Origin: Brachyhypopomus gauderio
Lineage: Eukaryota > Chordata > Actinopteri > Gymnotiformes > Hypopomidae
Length of the DNA: 64,000 bases
Direction: 5' to 3'
Assembly: GCF_052324685.1 (NCBI RefSeq)
Contig: NW_027506898.1
Location: 702,001 to 766,000 of the forward strand
Part shown: piece by piece, positions 45,560-56,032 of the stretch
How positions within the stretch are numbered: the first letter of the stretch is position 1
Layout: each line of letters opens with the position of its first letter
Notes under the pieces: generated by a model
Told to the model about the DNA's origin: nothing
The model's input: the letters and a program-made list of their open reading frames with translations, nothing else
Databases searched by the model: none
Made by a program: the position numbers and the translations under genes

Positions 45560-46350
45560 TCATTCTAGAACATTCTAGATTTGTGTGGCCATTCGTTCAG
45601 CTTTGCTGTCCTCCCCAATGTCTGAACTGTTGCACCTGAGGCACTGTTTTTGCCCCCCTGTATGCTGGCCTGGTCAAAGTCACATTTAGCATTTATTTAA
45701 TTTTCATAATGTCACATTGCAGCCCCACACCCCTCCCTTCATGCGTGTATAGGTGTAGTCCATGTCCAAATATGTAAATTCCGTGGGTGTGGTTGTTTGT
45801 GTGTGTACGTGTGTGTTCGCACGTCTCGTTAGTCTGATGTGTGTGTGTGTGTGTGTGTGTGCGCGTTTGTGTTACATGTTCTGCTGCCACATTGCTAAGA
45901 GCGTCATTCATTAATAAATGCTTTATGCATACTCGTCTCTGCATCCTTCCTTCCTCGCACCATGACACATTTGTACTGCACTACCTCCTTTCTCTGGTCA
46001 AGATACTTGCACACTTGTATAGTCTTTGTAATGTTTGTGAATGTCATAAGTTCTTGTTAAATTGTTTGTGTGTGTCCATTACTGTGATTTGTTATTGTGT
46101 AACTGCTACTGGCTGCTAAATTTCCTTCGGGATCAATAATGTATCTACCTATCTTCTTACCTACCTTATATTTTTTTCTTACATTCAGGATCATGCATAA
46201 CAGCTGCTGTTTGTAAGACGTTTGTAATGTGTTCATATGCCCAGAAATATTTAAATGTGTTCTGTCTCAAATTTTTTTCATTTCCATTATATGAAGTGGC
46301 ATGGAAAACATGAGGGAAAAGCCAGTTTCGATGTTATGGTATATTTATTT
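45560..46350. other. Intronic stretch with (GT)n and a LINE tail
   Basis: A GT run lies at 45839-45862. Around 46105-46165, CTGCTAAATTTCCTTCGGGA TCAATAATGTATCTACCTAT looks like the 3' tail of a fish LINE with a decayed TATC repeat. It lies in the intron between the two CARD exons. Confidence 0.45.
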
Positions 46351-46357
46351 GACATGC

Positions 46358-46649
46358 TGTCAGGGTATGGCGGGCCCCCTGCTGGTCGCCTCTGTCTACA
46401 GCGTCAGTTGTCCTGTTGTTGTTGTGTTGTGTTCGTCCCTCAGGTGGGCGGAACCCGTGATCCGTCTCACCTGAGGATTGTTTCTCTATATATGTCTTGT
46501 CTTTGTCCCAGTTGACTACTGGTCATTATATCCCTAATTTTTATTGAGTCACGGGTTTTTGTTTTGTGCACTTTCTCCATTAAACCATCCTTTTTCCCTG
46601 AGACTTGGCATGATCGCTTCCATTTTATTTTGCACTCCCTGCAATCACA
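46358..46649 (+). mobile_element. Solo LTR, 292 bp (family S), plus orientation
   Basis: TGTCAGGGTATGGCGGGCCC at the start and GCAATCACA at the end, flanked by CATGC (46353-46357 and 46650-46654). It is clearly related to the inverted copy at 47615-47911. Confidence 0.94.
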
Positions 46650-46799
46650 CATGCTACAAAACAGAGATACAGTCTTTGCTTGAGCTAGCACATCTACTGC
46701 ATATACTGGCTTATGCTGTTGCTGTTAACTGTATCGCAAATCAGTCCTTCTGTTGCAATAAACTCATGCTTAGTTCAAGCATGCTTAGCAAAGCTCAAG

Positions 46800-47614
46800 C
46801 AAAGCTTAGGTGTCACTATTAGTTCTCATTGGTTCAAACACATTTGCAATGTCCCTGAGGCTGCCTTTTCACATTTACATAATATTGTCAAGCTGAGACA
46901 TTTACTTTTGTTTTCAGATACAGAGAAGCTGGCTTATGATTTTGTCTCATCAAGATTGGACTACTACAGAATGTACAGAATGCTGCAGCCAGAGTCCTAA
47001 CTAGGGCAAAAAATTTGTTCATTAATCCTACTCTCACCGTTGCACTAGCTTCCAGTTAAATATCGAATTGATTTCAAAATTCTTCTGTTGATGTATAAAG
47101 CGTTAAAGGGTCTTGCCCCACAATATCTGAGTGAACTCACATACAATAACCGTCTCGCTTGCAGCACTCTCAAAATGTGGGATTTCTCTTAGTTCTGAAA
47201 ATGAGTAAGACTGGAGGCAGATGCTTCTCCTTTAAAGCCACTCTGTTATGGAACAATCTTCCAACTCCAATGCCAGATTCTGACAAAGTTGGCCCATCGA
47301 GGGTCATTTGTCTGTCTATTTATCTCTTGTCTTTGTACCAGTTGACAGCTGGTTATTGTATCCTTCATTTAATTATGTCACGAGTTTTCAGTTTGTGCTC
47401 TTTATCCATTAAATTCTCCATTTTCCCTGAAACTGGCATGATTGCTTCCTCATTTTTTGCACTTCCCTTGCCTGTCACTTCCTAATACACGCCTTGGGAG
47501 ATTTTCCTTGCCACTGTTGCCCCTGGTTTGTTAATTAGGGATCTGGACACATGCACTTGTAAAGCCATGTGTTGTAAAAAGCATGATATAAATAAAATTG
47601 GCTTGACTACAAAC
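46800..47614 (+). pseudogene. L2-like LINE 3' end with an LTR fragment inside
   Basis: LRHLLLFSDTEKLAYDFVSS and RLDYYRM, then a WNNLPTPMPDSD-like segment at about 47245-47285, are the C-terminal part of an L2-type LINE ORF2. Frameshifts interrupt it. The 3' tail GTAAAAAGCATGATATAAAT ends near 47614. A partial family-S LTR (about 47295-47485, TCTCTTGTCTTTGTACCAGT) lies between ORF and tail. Confidence 0.78.
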
Positions 47615-47911
47615 TGTGACGGGCAGGGTGAGCGAAATAAAATGGAAGCGATTACGCCAAGTCTCAGGGAAAAAGGATGGTTTAATATAGAAAGTGCGCA
47701 AACCAAAACCCGTGAACTGATCCAAATAAAGGATATAATAACCTGCGGTCAACTGGTACAAAGACAAGACATATATAGGCAAACAAACCACCCTCAGGTG
47801 AGACGGATCACGGGTTCCACCCACCTGAGGGGCGCACACAACGCAACAATTGACAGGACAGCTGCCGCTGTAGACGGGGGCGACCAGTAAGGGGCCCGCC
47901 ATACCATGACA
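47615..47911 (-). mobile_element. Solo LTR, 297 bp (family S), minus orientation
   Basis: On the plus strand it runs from TGTGACGGGCAGG to CCATACCATGACA. It is flanked by CAAAC (47610-47614 and 47912-47916). Its reverse complement matches the 46358-46649 copy along its length. Confidence 0.94.
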
Positions 47912-47919
47912 CAAACTCA

Positions 47920-48545
47920 CTGCTGACACTTTACAATTAGATTTATTTTGCTATAATTTGCACAATACTTTAGAGTTATATTGTTGTGAAATTACAATAA
48001 AGAATTCTCCTAAATTTAGCCTTCTCTAACATGTGACAAGTTAAAGATGCACACGCCCTAACTTTCTGCAAGGCATTATGTCATTGGAACAGATACAAAG
48101 AAAAGACAATACAAGGAATTGCGATGTCAAGAAATTCAGAGGAATTTTAAACGTCACTACAAGTTACATAAAATACAGCACAGAAATGTAAATGAACCTT
48201 TGTGTTAGTATGTGGAAATGGTTTATGGCGAAAAACGGTGTAAAGGTACGAATGAACTGAATGTCTTCAAGGCATTCAATGAGTGTTTTGGCAGTGGGAT
48301 GCAATGACACAGTCAGAATAAATAATGGCATTTCATTATGTAAGGTCTGATTTTCCATTAACTAATCTTGCCACATTCATAGACACAGGAAATAAAGTAC
48401 TTTTACATTACACTGATTCATTACCGATTATTTGTTGGAATTTCCATTGCTGTTGCCGCTAATGGCTACAGATTTAAATCTGAAATGGAAAAATTGGGGG
48501 TATAGCAACACAAAGATTAGACTAAGATTACAGTATTAGACTGAG
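47920..48545. other. Intronic stretch
   Basis: Lies between CARD exons. No recognisable repeat or exon. Confidence 0.4.
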
Positions 48546-48551
48546 ACATAC

Positions 48552-48797
48552 CCATCTGTAGAGTAAGCTCTGGCTCATGCTCCTGTAGTAGGCAGTAGAG
48601 TGCATCCCTTCCCTGCTTCCCTCTGTTGCTAAGAGCCTGCAACAACAGCTTCATTCTGTCCTGAGAGTTAGGGGCGGCTGTGATGTTGTCGTACTCCTCT
48701 CCACTGAGCTGCCCCTGAGTCAGCAGAGCTTTGCTCAGCTTCCTGGTCTCCTTCACGCCTTGAATCAAGTCGTCACTGAAGGTCTCCACCAAATCCG
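48552..48797 (-). CDS. Tandem-CARD coiled-coil protein, first CARD exon
   Basis: A 246-nt exon (2 + 81 codons + 1) lies between TTTGGTAG (acceptor) and ATGG|GTATGT (donor). It encodes DLVETFSDDLIQGVKETRKL, then GQLSGEEYDNITAAPNSQDR and KQGRDALYCLLQEHEPELTL. The pattern is a textbook CARD: an amphipathic helix 1-2, the L-[ST]-x-E-E-Y-D-x-I turn, a QDR-MKLLL helix, a G-x-x-[GA]-x-D-A-L-Y helix, and the closing EHEPEL. With the second CARD exon it forms a tandem CARD pair about 85 residues apart. Similar single-CARD texts occur in NOD-like, caspase and adaptor proteins, and no nucleotide-binding or protease domain follows here. An adaptor or decoy role is therefore inferred, not shown. Confidence 0.87.
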
Positions 48798-48829
48798 CTA
48801 CCAAACAGAGGCAAATTGAATTCAGTATA

Positions 48830-49440
48830 GTGTGTATTAGTCACAAACACTGTACATGCATTGTAACAAAGCTGATTTATGGGTGTTCAGGGATAAAGTT
48901 CTAAATGGAAGTCTACCTCTAAAAGCACATCCTGCTAAGCTTGGGTCCTTTCCATTTTATTTCCCATTTTTAAGGCCCTTTTAATGTTTATAAACCAAAC
49001 CTCCTATAAAACATGAATTATCATAAATCTATTCAGTAAAATCTTCTTTAGCTGTTTTAAATACACATAAGAAAAAGCCACGAGGCAGCGGAGGTACAGC
49101 CAGGAACTAATTTCTCTGTGATGATGTCACCATTCTGCACATGTTGAATTTAAAACAGAATTGCTCAACTGGCACTAATATATATGATTATTATCATTTG
49201 CAGTTGTGCAATTCTGTTCTTCTAAACTGAGAACATTGTGTAATTCTGTTCTTCTAATGTGAGTAATAAACGTGCCCACAACCTCAGTTTCTGCATTCTT
49301 TCCGTCATTGGAACAGACACTAGGAAAATACAGTGCCAAGAAAAGACAGTCAGAGATTATAATTAAGGTGTGTCTAGGAGGTGCCAACAATGAATTTCCA
49401 GTCTAGTTTGACTCCTCCCACGTTTTTTTGTGTGGTACCA
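48830..49440. other. Intronic stretch
   Basis: Between exon 2 and the first CARD exon. Two near-identical words, TTCTGTTCTTCTAAACTGAG and ATTCTGTTCTTCTAATGTGA (49211-49262), form a short duplication. Otherwise nothing was recognised. Confidence 0.4.
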
Positions 49441-49442
49441 TC

Positions 49443-50413
49443 AGAGGTGTCAAGTAACGAAGTACCTTTACCTTAGTACTTCGTTAACTTACTTAAGTAG
49501 AAATTTTGTGTATCTATACTTTTCTGAAGTAAAAGTACATTATTATCTGTATTATCTGTACTTTCTACTCCTTATGTTTTAGAAATTGCCTCGTTACTCC
49601 TATTTAATTTTGGCTTGTTCTCAATCTGGCTTGTCATTGTTAAAAAAACTATCCAGATAAATTGTAAAATCCAGATAGAGTGGATTTGATTGTGATGGGA
49701 TCAGAAGGATAGAGACATAATATTCCCACACCCTATTGCTTTGTGCGTGATCCATCACACCTCAAGTGTCTCAGCAATGAGATAGCAGACATGCATAGCT
49801 TAGTATGATGATGTTCATGGCAGAGACTTGAGAACTCGAGAGAAATGTCCCAACTAAGCACCAGTGAGAAGGCTGGTATCCATAAATACCAGCCAACCCA
49901 TGTACTGTATATCAAAAGCCCTCAGTTGAAGTTTTTTTGAAATATTTGTGGTCATCTGTGTATTTGTCGTCATGGTAATAAATGTTTTGTGAGGTGCATC
50001 TCTCCCTCACTGCCCCTCCCTCACCACCGTGAATATGGTTTTAATAAATTAACATTTTACTAAAATCCATTTGTTTTATTGGGCATATATGCAGCTGAAA
50101 TAGTTAGCCTAGTGCATCCCTATTTTTTAACATTAAAATTTTCAAATAACATTATAGTCATTATGGCTTTTAGAAAAATGTTTTTTGGGGGAGGGGGGTA
50201 GTGCCCTATAGGCCCTGTGACATGGCCTACATTTTTGTCCTTAATGGCATTTTTCCCCATTACATTTCTTAAACATTTATATTTTTAAATAGTTTTGCTT
50301 TTTACTTGAGTAAAAAGATTGAGTTGATACTTTAACTTCTATAAAAGTATTTTAAAACCCTAGTATCTATCCTTCTACCCAAGTAATGAATGTAAATACC
50401 TTTGACACTTTTG
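49443..50413. mobile_element. hAT-like element of the ACTTAAGTA family
   Basis: The ends CAGAGGTGTCAAGTAACGAA and, at the right, ACCTTTGACACTTTTG are imperfect inverted repeats. Flanks GGTACCAT and CATACCAT agree in 6 of 8 bases. TACTTAAGTA/TACTTGAGTA motifs fill both ends. It is internally non-coding and lies in an intron of the CARD gene. Confidence 0.65.
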
Positions 50414-51084
50414 CATACCATCATAAGCTCAACCGGAGAAACTAATCTCTTTGGGTATTGCCATGTACTAGGATTGTAAGAGTAGATGGGCAGATGTTAC
50501 TTGTATAGGGAGGAATACATACTTTTTCTATTTTACTTTTCTCTTTTAATGTTTTATGCATTACAACATCATCTTTATTATTCTGTTTATGCTGTGAAGA
50601 AAATTTATGATTTTCCTATTTTATGCAGTGTATCCCACATGTCTTTCTAGATTGCTATTTGAATAATTTACACTTGGCTAACTAATACACTTAGTTAACC
50701 TATAATTTTATTTTCTCAATAGCTTTTTAAGGGAGACAGGTAAATACTGTTAATGCACCCAAGTGATTTGATATGGGGCTCACATTACCAAATCACAAGG
50801 TGAGTTAAGACTCAAGGAGACAACCAAGGTGTTTAATAACTTGAGCTGATCTAACAGACCTTCACCATAAACAGTGAAATTTAAGAAAAGCCACAGAAGT
50901 GATTTAGACTCTACTAGTAAAACTAGTTTCAAATGATTATTGTGCAGGCAGACACATGAACTCAAAGCTTGAGCAGACACTCTAATGTAAGCTGTATTAA
51001 TATAAATCTTAATGTCATCAACATGGCAGTAGTCACAAAGTTACAAATGATCTGGCCTAGTGGAGAAGTATATACAGTATATAC

Positions 51085-51880
51085 AATCTATACAGAAATA
51101 TGTACAAAAAAAGTATGTGAACCCTTTGAAATTACATGGATTTTTGCATGAATTGGTCAGAAAATGTGATTTGATTTGCATCTAAGTCCCAAGTACAGTC
51201 CAACTCAATGTTCTTAAACTAATACCACACAACAATTACAATATTTCATGTCTGAATTTAACACTTCAGAGATTGTGGAATAAGTAAGTGAACCCTTAAG
51301 CGAATGACTGCAACAAATAATAAGAGATAGCAGTTAGTTAATCAATGAAAAGAGACTGGATGGAGGTCTAGAGCTACTTTGACATATAAAAGACATTAAA
51401 ATCTTTTGAATTTGCTATTCACAAGAAGCATCTGCTGATGTGAACCATGCCTCAAATCAAATTGGTGATTTGCATAAAACTGGAAACACTTTAGGTATTA
51501 ACCAGTCAACAGACAAATTGTCTAAAAATGGCAACTATTTTGTACTGTGGCTACTCTCCCTAGAAGTGGGCACCCCACTAAGTTGACTACAAAGGCACAA
51601 TGCAGAATGGGGAGACGTAATTACTGTAAAAGGAGCTTTGACCAGCTATTAAATTCAAGGCTTCAGTTACATTTTCCACCAGCACTGTGAATGTTTAATG
51701 GATGTGCCCAAGACATTAAATATTATAATTGTTTGTATGGTATTAGGTTAAGCACATTGTGTTTGTCTATACTTGGGCCTTAGATTTAGATCAGATCGTG
51801 TTTTATGACCAATTCATGCAGAAATTAAGAAGGTGATTTCAAAGGGTTGACATATGTTTTCTTGCCACTGCAAAATTAAA
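51085..51880. mobile_element. Non-autonomous Tc1-like element (IR/DR)
   Basis: The left repeat GTATGTGAACCCTTTGAAAT and the right repeat, ending near 51880 and containing ATTTCAAAGGGTTGACATAT, are inverted copies. Inner repeats (GTAAGTGAACCCTTAAGC at about 51282) give the IR/DR layout. The centre has no transposase frame, only scraps. It lies in CARD-gene intron 2. Confidence 0.78.
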
Positions 51881-51899
51881 AGAAGAGGTGCAAGCACTC

Positions 51900-52320
51900 A
51901 TTCCTAGGATCCACCTCAAACAACAGAGGCAATGGACAGTGGAGGGTTATACGCATTCTCAGTAGTGCTAAGGTCTAATGCCCATGTCCAGAGGTTTCAC
52001 AGAGGCAAGCAGTTTGTCACTGACCACTATAGCCAGCACTGGTCTGTACTGTGGTATGCCACCCAAACATAATTAGACAACAGCAGTTCAGTCATCACAG
52101 ACGTAGCTTCAAGCTCTAATTCTAACTGCTAACTGTAATAGTTATACTTCTGGGTACATGGGCATGTGTGCAGTGACCAGGTGTATATGCACAGGTGAGT
52201 AAATGCGGAGGCCGATTTGGGTGAAAATCACAATTGACAAATATGGACCATTTACATTTTTAGTATTCATAAAATATTCCTAATTAGTTTCCAGTAAAAA
52301 AATGAAAGTACTGTGATCCT
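51900..52320. other. Intronic stretch with a SINE tail
   Basis: At about 52190-52245, GTGAGTAAATGCGGAGGCCG and AAAATCACAATTGACAAAT match the 3' part of the SINE at 33585-38190. Confidence 0.45.
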
Positions 52321-52323
52321 TAC

Positions 52324-52362
52324 CCTGAGGGGCTGTGGTGCTCATCATTAGATGCATGAGAA
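52324..52362 (-). CDS. Tandem-CARD coiled-coil protein, start exon
   Basis: A 39-nt exon follows a good acceptor (TGTTCAACAG, exon start 52362) and ends at CAGG|GTAAGG (exon end 52324). The first in-frame ATG at 52357 gives MHLMMSTTAPQ. Two further in-frame ATGs (52348, 52345) are close, and initiation at the last would give MSTTAPQADLVETF. The terminal G joins to CG of the first CARD exon to make Ala, so the frame runs through all four coding exons with a total of 780 nt and no leftover base. This arithmetic is the main support for such a small exon. Five bases of 5' leader (TTCTC) are in the exon. A non-coding exon probably precedes it at 52742-52870. Confidence 0.7.
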
Positions 52363-52538
52363 CTGTTGAACAGAATACATAAATTAAAATGCATTTCCTC
52401 TGTATTATAATATATTTCTGGAGAGAAACATGATATACTATGAATAGGCCCTATATGGGATAAGTAGAGATCATGGTTACTTTGGCAATTTTATTGTAAA
52501 TGAGGTGACCGACAAGCAGTATACAAAGTGATATAACA

Positions 52539-52644
52539 CAGCAGTCACCAAGCACTGGGCCGCACAAAAAAATAACACTAACAAAATAAATTTTGCCATG
52601 AAATATGTAACCAGTCCGTGGTGCAAAAAGGTTGTGGACCGCTG
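52539..52644. mobile_element. hAT MITE, 106 bp
   Basis: ATATAACA on both sides (52531-52538 and 52645-52652). The ends are CAGCAGTCACC and GGACCGCTG. ACTGGGCCGCAC and AGTCCGTGGTGCAAAAAGGT are hallmarks of a common fish hAT MITE. It lies in CARD-gene intron 1. Confidence 0.9.
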
Positions 52645-52741
52645 ATATAACACATTTGCAAAATGTGAAAACCTTTGCTATGGTTTCCTATTGTTATGGC
52701 AAGAGTTCTGTTGCATAAACATAAAAAAACGAGCAAAATAC

Positions 52742-52870
52742 CTGTATTTTCCTCTTTCCAATCCAGTGGATCTTGATGTCTTCAGGTGTCTCTCTATGTG
52801 CGTGTCTGTACCTGTTGGCTACTTCTCTCACACTCCGAAGCTCTGGCTGTAATGCTCCACACTAACAGGA
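52742..52870 (-). other. Probable 5' non-coding exon and promoter of the tandem-CARD gene
   Basis: On the minus strand, GGAAAGAGGAAAATACAG|GT forms a good donor with exon end at 52742. No acceptor or ORF is needed upstream. A TTATAATCC element near 52898 could serve as a TATA-like box. The 5' boundary is a guess. RNA evidence is lacking. Confidence 0.4.
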
Positions 52871-52929
52871 CACACTGGAATGTTGTTTACTTGGATTATA
52901 AGTCATGCTCTTTGTTACACCCCTCTATT

Positions 52930-53740
52930 ATCTCTATTCTTGGAAGAGATGACTGATAATGTGAGACTTGATTATCCTGTTCCATGAGCATATTTTACAT
53001 AGAGTACATAGACTACAGAGAGTACAGAATTCCTGTCAGATTTTAAGCAGTCTTTTTTTGCTCACTTGCACTTTAATGCACACACACGGTATTAAAGCTC
53101 ATGGATTATGGACTGAATCCAGATGTCTATTAATACGATTTTGCAAGCTTTGTGTATACATTTAAGCATCTCTCTCTCTCTTTCTTCTCTTTCTACCTCT
53201 CCCACATACACGTACATACATATAAATATATATACAAATGTATTTATTTGAGACACCCATCTAGCACCATGCTAGATCAGCGTTGACATGCATTACCACA
53301 GCGATCTGTGGGGGCCTAGATTCCCCTAGGTCGTTGAGAATCTTGAGGAATCCTGAACTACATAGACAGCAGGATCTTATCACAGGTGCCACAGATTAAA
53401 TGGAACTACTGACATACTCTGAATAGACTGTTTTACTTTGACCCACTTTCTATCAGATTAAGATCTGATAACTGTGAAGGCCAGGAAAGTAATGAAACTC
53501 ATGTTCCTGTGACCAATCCTTGACTATACAGCCCTTATTCCATAGTGCCTAATGCCATCCCACTATTGTTGATATACTCTCATCACTATTGAATGAGACC
53601 ACCCCACAAGGTTGGCAGTTTTTGAAAAACTGACCCCAGCTTCATTAGTGGACAAACTCTCTTGCGTACATGGAATATAAAAAGTACATGTAACTATGTA
53701 ATTCCTATACATGGCCAAATACAACAGCACTCAGTCTTGT
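52930..53740. other. Intergenic stretch between calsequestrin and CARD genes
   Basis: About 53640-53735 (GTGGACAAACTCTCTTGCGT, ACATGGCCAAATACAACAGC) repeats sequence at about 60170-60310. Short TATATA and CT-rich runs lie near 53170-53245. No exon was seen. Confidence 0.5.
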
Positions 53741-53747
53741 TTCTCTC

Positions 53748-53753
53748 TTTATT
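53748..53753 (-). promoter_or_regulatory. Candidate polyadenylation signal of calsequestrin
   Basis: AATAAA on the minus strand, about 305 bp past the stop codon at 54059. Confidence 0.4.
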
Positions 53754-54058
53754 TCTGATAACAGAGTCAGTAGGCTGAATATGAACATAGACCATAGGGA
53801 AAAGATTAATGAGGACCTAGTTTGGGACAGAGACAGAGGGTATTATGAAAGAAACAGTTGAATCAATCTGAATCTTCAAGGGACTGTGCAATGGTGCCAG
53901 CTGCTCAGATGCAGAGAAGTACAAAGTGTCCAAGGAACACATGTAATATGAAAAGGGTATATGCTGAAACTATGAATGAACCATAATCTTGGCTTGATAT
54001 GGTGTTTTGCCCAGTGATCCCACATTGAGGTTGAAGCCAGTGAAGATGATGAATTTAC

Positions 54059-54280
54059 TCAGTCATCGTTGTAATTAATTTCAGCATCTTTTTTGTCTTC
54101 ATCATCCTCCTCTTCACCATCCTCTTTCTCATCCTCCTTTGCATCATTATCACTGTCATTATGACCTTTATTGTTATTGGGGTCAATTTTGCCCCCTAGC
54201 ACCTCCTCAATCCAGGTGTCCAGCTCGTAGGCGGTGGGCATGTCCTCTTCATCATCCATCTCCATCCAAATGCTGTCAGC
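54059..54280 (-). CDS. Calsequestrin (CASQ1-like), last exon with acidic tail
   Basis: Calsequestrin is the main Ca2+-storage protein in the lumen of the muscle sarcoplasmic reticulum. This 222-nt exon starts in phase 0 after TTCCAAAG and encodes ADSIWMEMDDEEDMPTAYEL, then DTWIEEVLGGKIDPNNNKGH. The C-terminal tail is rich in Asp and Glu. ADSxWMEMDDEEDxP is the CASQ1 wording; CASQ2 of mammals has ADSVWMEIPDDDD. The tail here is longer and mixed (about 40 residues with Lys, Asn and Gly among the acids) instead of the short poly-Asp run of mammalian CASQ1, and it ends in INYNDD. High-capacity Ca2+ binding depends on this tail, so its composition is functionally interesting. The paralogue (casq1a, casq1b or other) is not resolved. 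Confidence 0.93.
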   Translation of the reverse strand, partial: ADSIWMEMDDEEDMPTAYELDTWIEEVLGGKIDPNNNKGHNDSDNDAKEDEKEDGEEEDDEDKKDAEINYNDD

Positions 54281-54843
54281 CTTTGGAAGAGATATAGGGA
54301 CAGAGGGAGATGAGGACATATAAACTGTGAGAGGACAGGGATAAGGCTCAACCAAAAACAAATTCACATGCTGAGACTAAGGGGAGAAATCCGAGGTAGA
54401 GACATAAAATGAAGAGGGAGAAATAATCAGTAGCCATGTTTCCATCAACTCTGTGACTATTTGTTTGCTTACAATGCTTGTAGTGTTACATGTTTTTCAA
54501 AGTATTCAAAGTATTCTGACTAGATAAAGTGTGAGTCTAAACAAGTATGATGAGAGAGAGATATGGACTAAGATACACAGTATAAGAAAGAGAGGCCCAG
54601 CAGATCTCAGCATTAGAGATGAAATAGATTCAGGCAAAGAGAAATACTATAAGAGAAAGCCAAGAAGGAAAATCAAATATAGGTTGTCAAGACTATAAGT
54701 AGCAAGCTACTATAAGTAGGAAACAAGCAAGACAGAAAGGCCAGTCACAAATGCTCATATAGAACTCTCAAGCATTTCAGGCAATGTTATCACTGCTCCT
54801 CGTGCAAAGAACTTAACACAGCCCTGTGGGTGACAGGCCTTAC

Positions 54844-54918
54844 ATCCTTCACGTCAACCACGCCAATTTGAGGAGAAGAAAGGTCGATGCCAAAGGTCTT
54901 CTCCCAGTAGGGCACCAG
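54844..54918 (-). CDS. Calsequestrin, penultimate exon
   Basis: A 75-nt, phase-0 exon of 25 codons lies between CATTAG and GGAT|GTAAGG. It encodes [20 protein letters not shown] followed by VDVKD, the end of the third thioredoxin-like domain. The wording is closer to CASQ1 ([20 protein letters not shown]) than to CASQ2. It reads directly into the last exon at 54280. Confidence 0.95.
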
Positions 54919-55285
54919 CTAATGACACACACAAAGGTCAAACGTCTGTATGCATTCATGTGACTTCATTTGTTCATCTGTGTTACAAATGCTTGTGCTC
55001 TAGCAGTCAAAACGTGACAAAATAAGTTTAGAGTGCATCATTGATGTTCTGTGATCTAAACTGAATAATGTTGCCTAACTATTTCTATACATAAAAAATA
55101 AGGCATCTGATATGCCCAAAAGTATAGATGTTTTTATGGTTTTGGAAAAACCTTACAAATATTCATAACTTCCTGATTCTTACAAGTGTCCTTTTGCAGA
55201 ATTTTACATTTAAACATGAGTGGGTCATAACGATGGAGATCAGTTGTCTTTGTAAGGGGTATGTTACAGCTGTGGAGGGTCTCAC

Positions 55286-55386
55286 CAGGGGAAAATCATC
55301 AGGATCAATCCAGAGAATGCAAAGTTCAGGGTTTTCAGTGTTTGCACGTGCCACCTCCTTCAGGATCTCAAGGAACTCAAAGCCAT
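55286..55386 (-). CDS. Calsequestrin, third exon from the end
   Basis: A 101-nt exon starts after TTCATCAG and ends CCCTG|GTGAG. It completes an Asp codon split with the previous exon and then encodes [20 protein letters not shown] and [13 protein letters not shown], the highly conserved WIDPDDFPL segment of thioredoxin-like domain III. All joins keep the frame. Confidence 0.95.
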
Positions 55387-55491
55387 CTGATGAAAGTCAA
55401 AGGTGTTGATAGAACTCTACACTCAATTATTTAAATACTTCAAAAGCAACTTGAAATTATTACTTTTTTACAAAACAAACATTAAACATAC

Positions 55492-55546
55492 CAGGGTCAG
55501 ATTCCTCAGCAAAGGCCACAATGTGTTGCCCATTGATATCATCCTC
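55492..55546 (-). CDS. Calsequestrin, fourth exon from the end
   Basis: A 55-nt exon lies between TGGTTTAG and CCCTG|GTATGT. It encodes EDDINGQHIVAFAEESDP and leaves one G, which pairs with AT of the next exon. It matches the EDDxxGxHIVAFAEExDPDG segment of calsequestrins. Exons further upstream (thioredoxin domains I and II and the signal peptide) are not found between 55547 and 64000, so the next intron is at least 8.45 kb. Confidence 0.94.
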
Positions 55547-55625
55547 CTAAACCAGAAACACATACACTAGGGACACTAGGGACGTGCAGAGATACAGTAT
55601 TTGGCAGCAAAATTGGAAATGAATC

Positions 55626-55762
55626 ATGTCCTGACTTTCACTTTGTGTCCAAATGTCACTTTGGTTTCATTTTTCAGTAAAACGAAACTCAAGAAAGGCG
55701 CTCTGGCCTCAGGATCCCTCTTCATTCCTCATGCCACTGTGACATGTACTATGTGTGAATAG
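55626..55762 (+). repeat. Penelope-associated repeat, copy 1
   Basis: TTTCATTTTTCAGTAAAACG and GGCGCTCTGGCCTCAGGATC recur at 58225-58285 (plus) and 63590-63680 (minus). The two latter copies sit at the ends of Penelope-like remnants, so this is probably a detached end. Confidence 0.8.
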
Positions 55763-55964
55763 TACACTAAAATAACACATCCTCAATTAATAAAAATCTT
55801 TGAAATCAGTTGAAAATCTCTCATTTCTACCTGTTGTCTGTTCCATTTGCACAAGAGCAGATGAAATTGATTCACAATCAGTGTTGCTTCCTATCTGAAC
55901 ACGAAGTGTGGATGACTTGGAGTTACATTGTGTTGTTTAAATGTTCCTTTTATTTTTTTGAGCA

Positions 55965-55965
<1 letters not shown>

Positions 55966-56031
<66 letters not shown>

Positions 56032-56032
56032 C
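55966..56032. repeat. (TA)n microsatellite
   Basis: About 30 TA units followed by TACATATACATATG. Confidence 0.97.
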
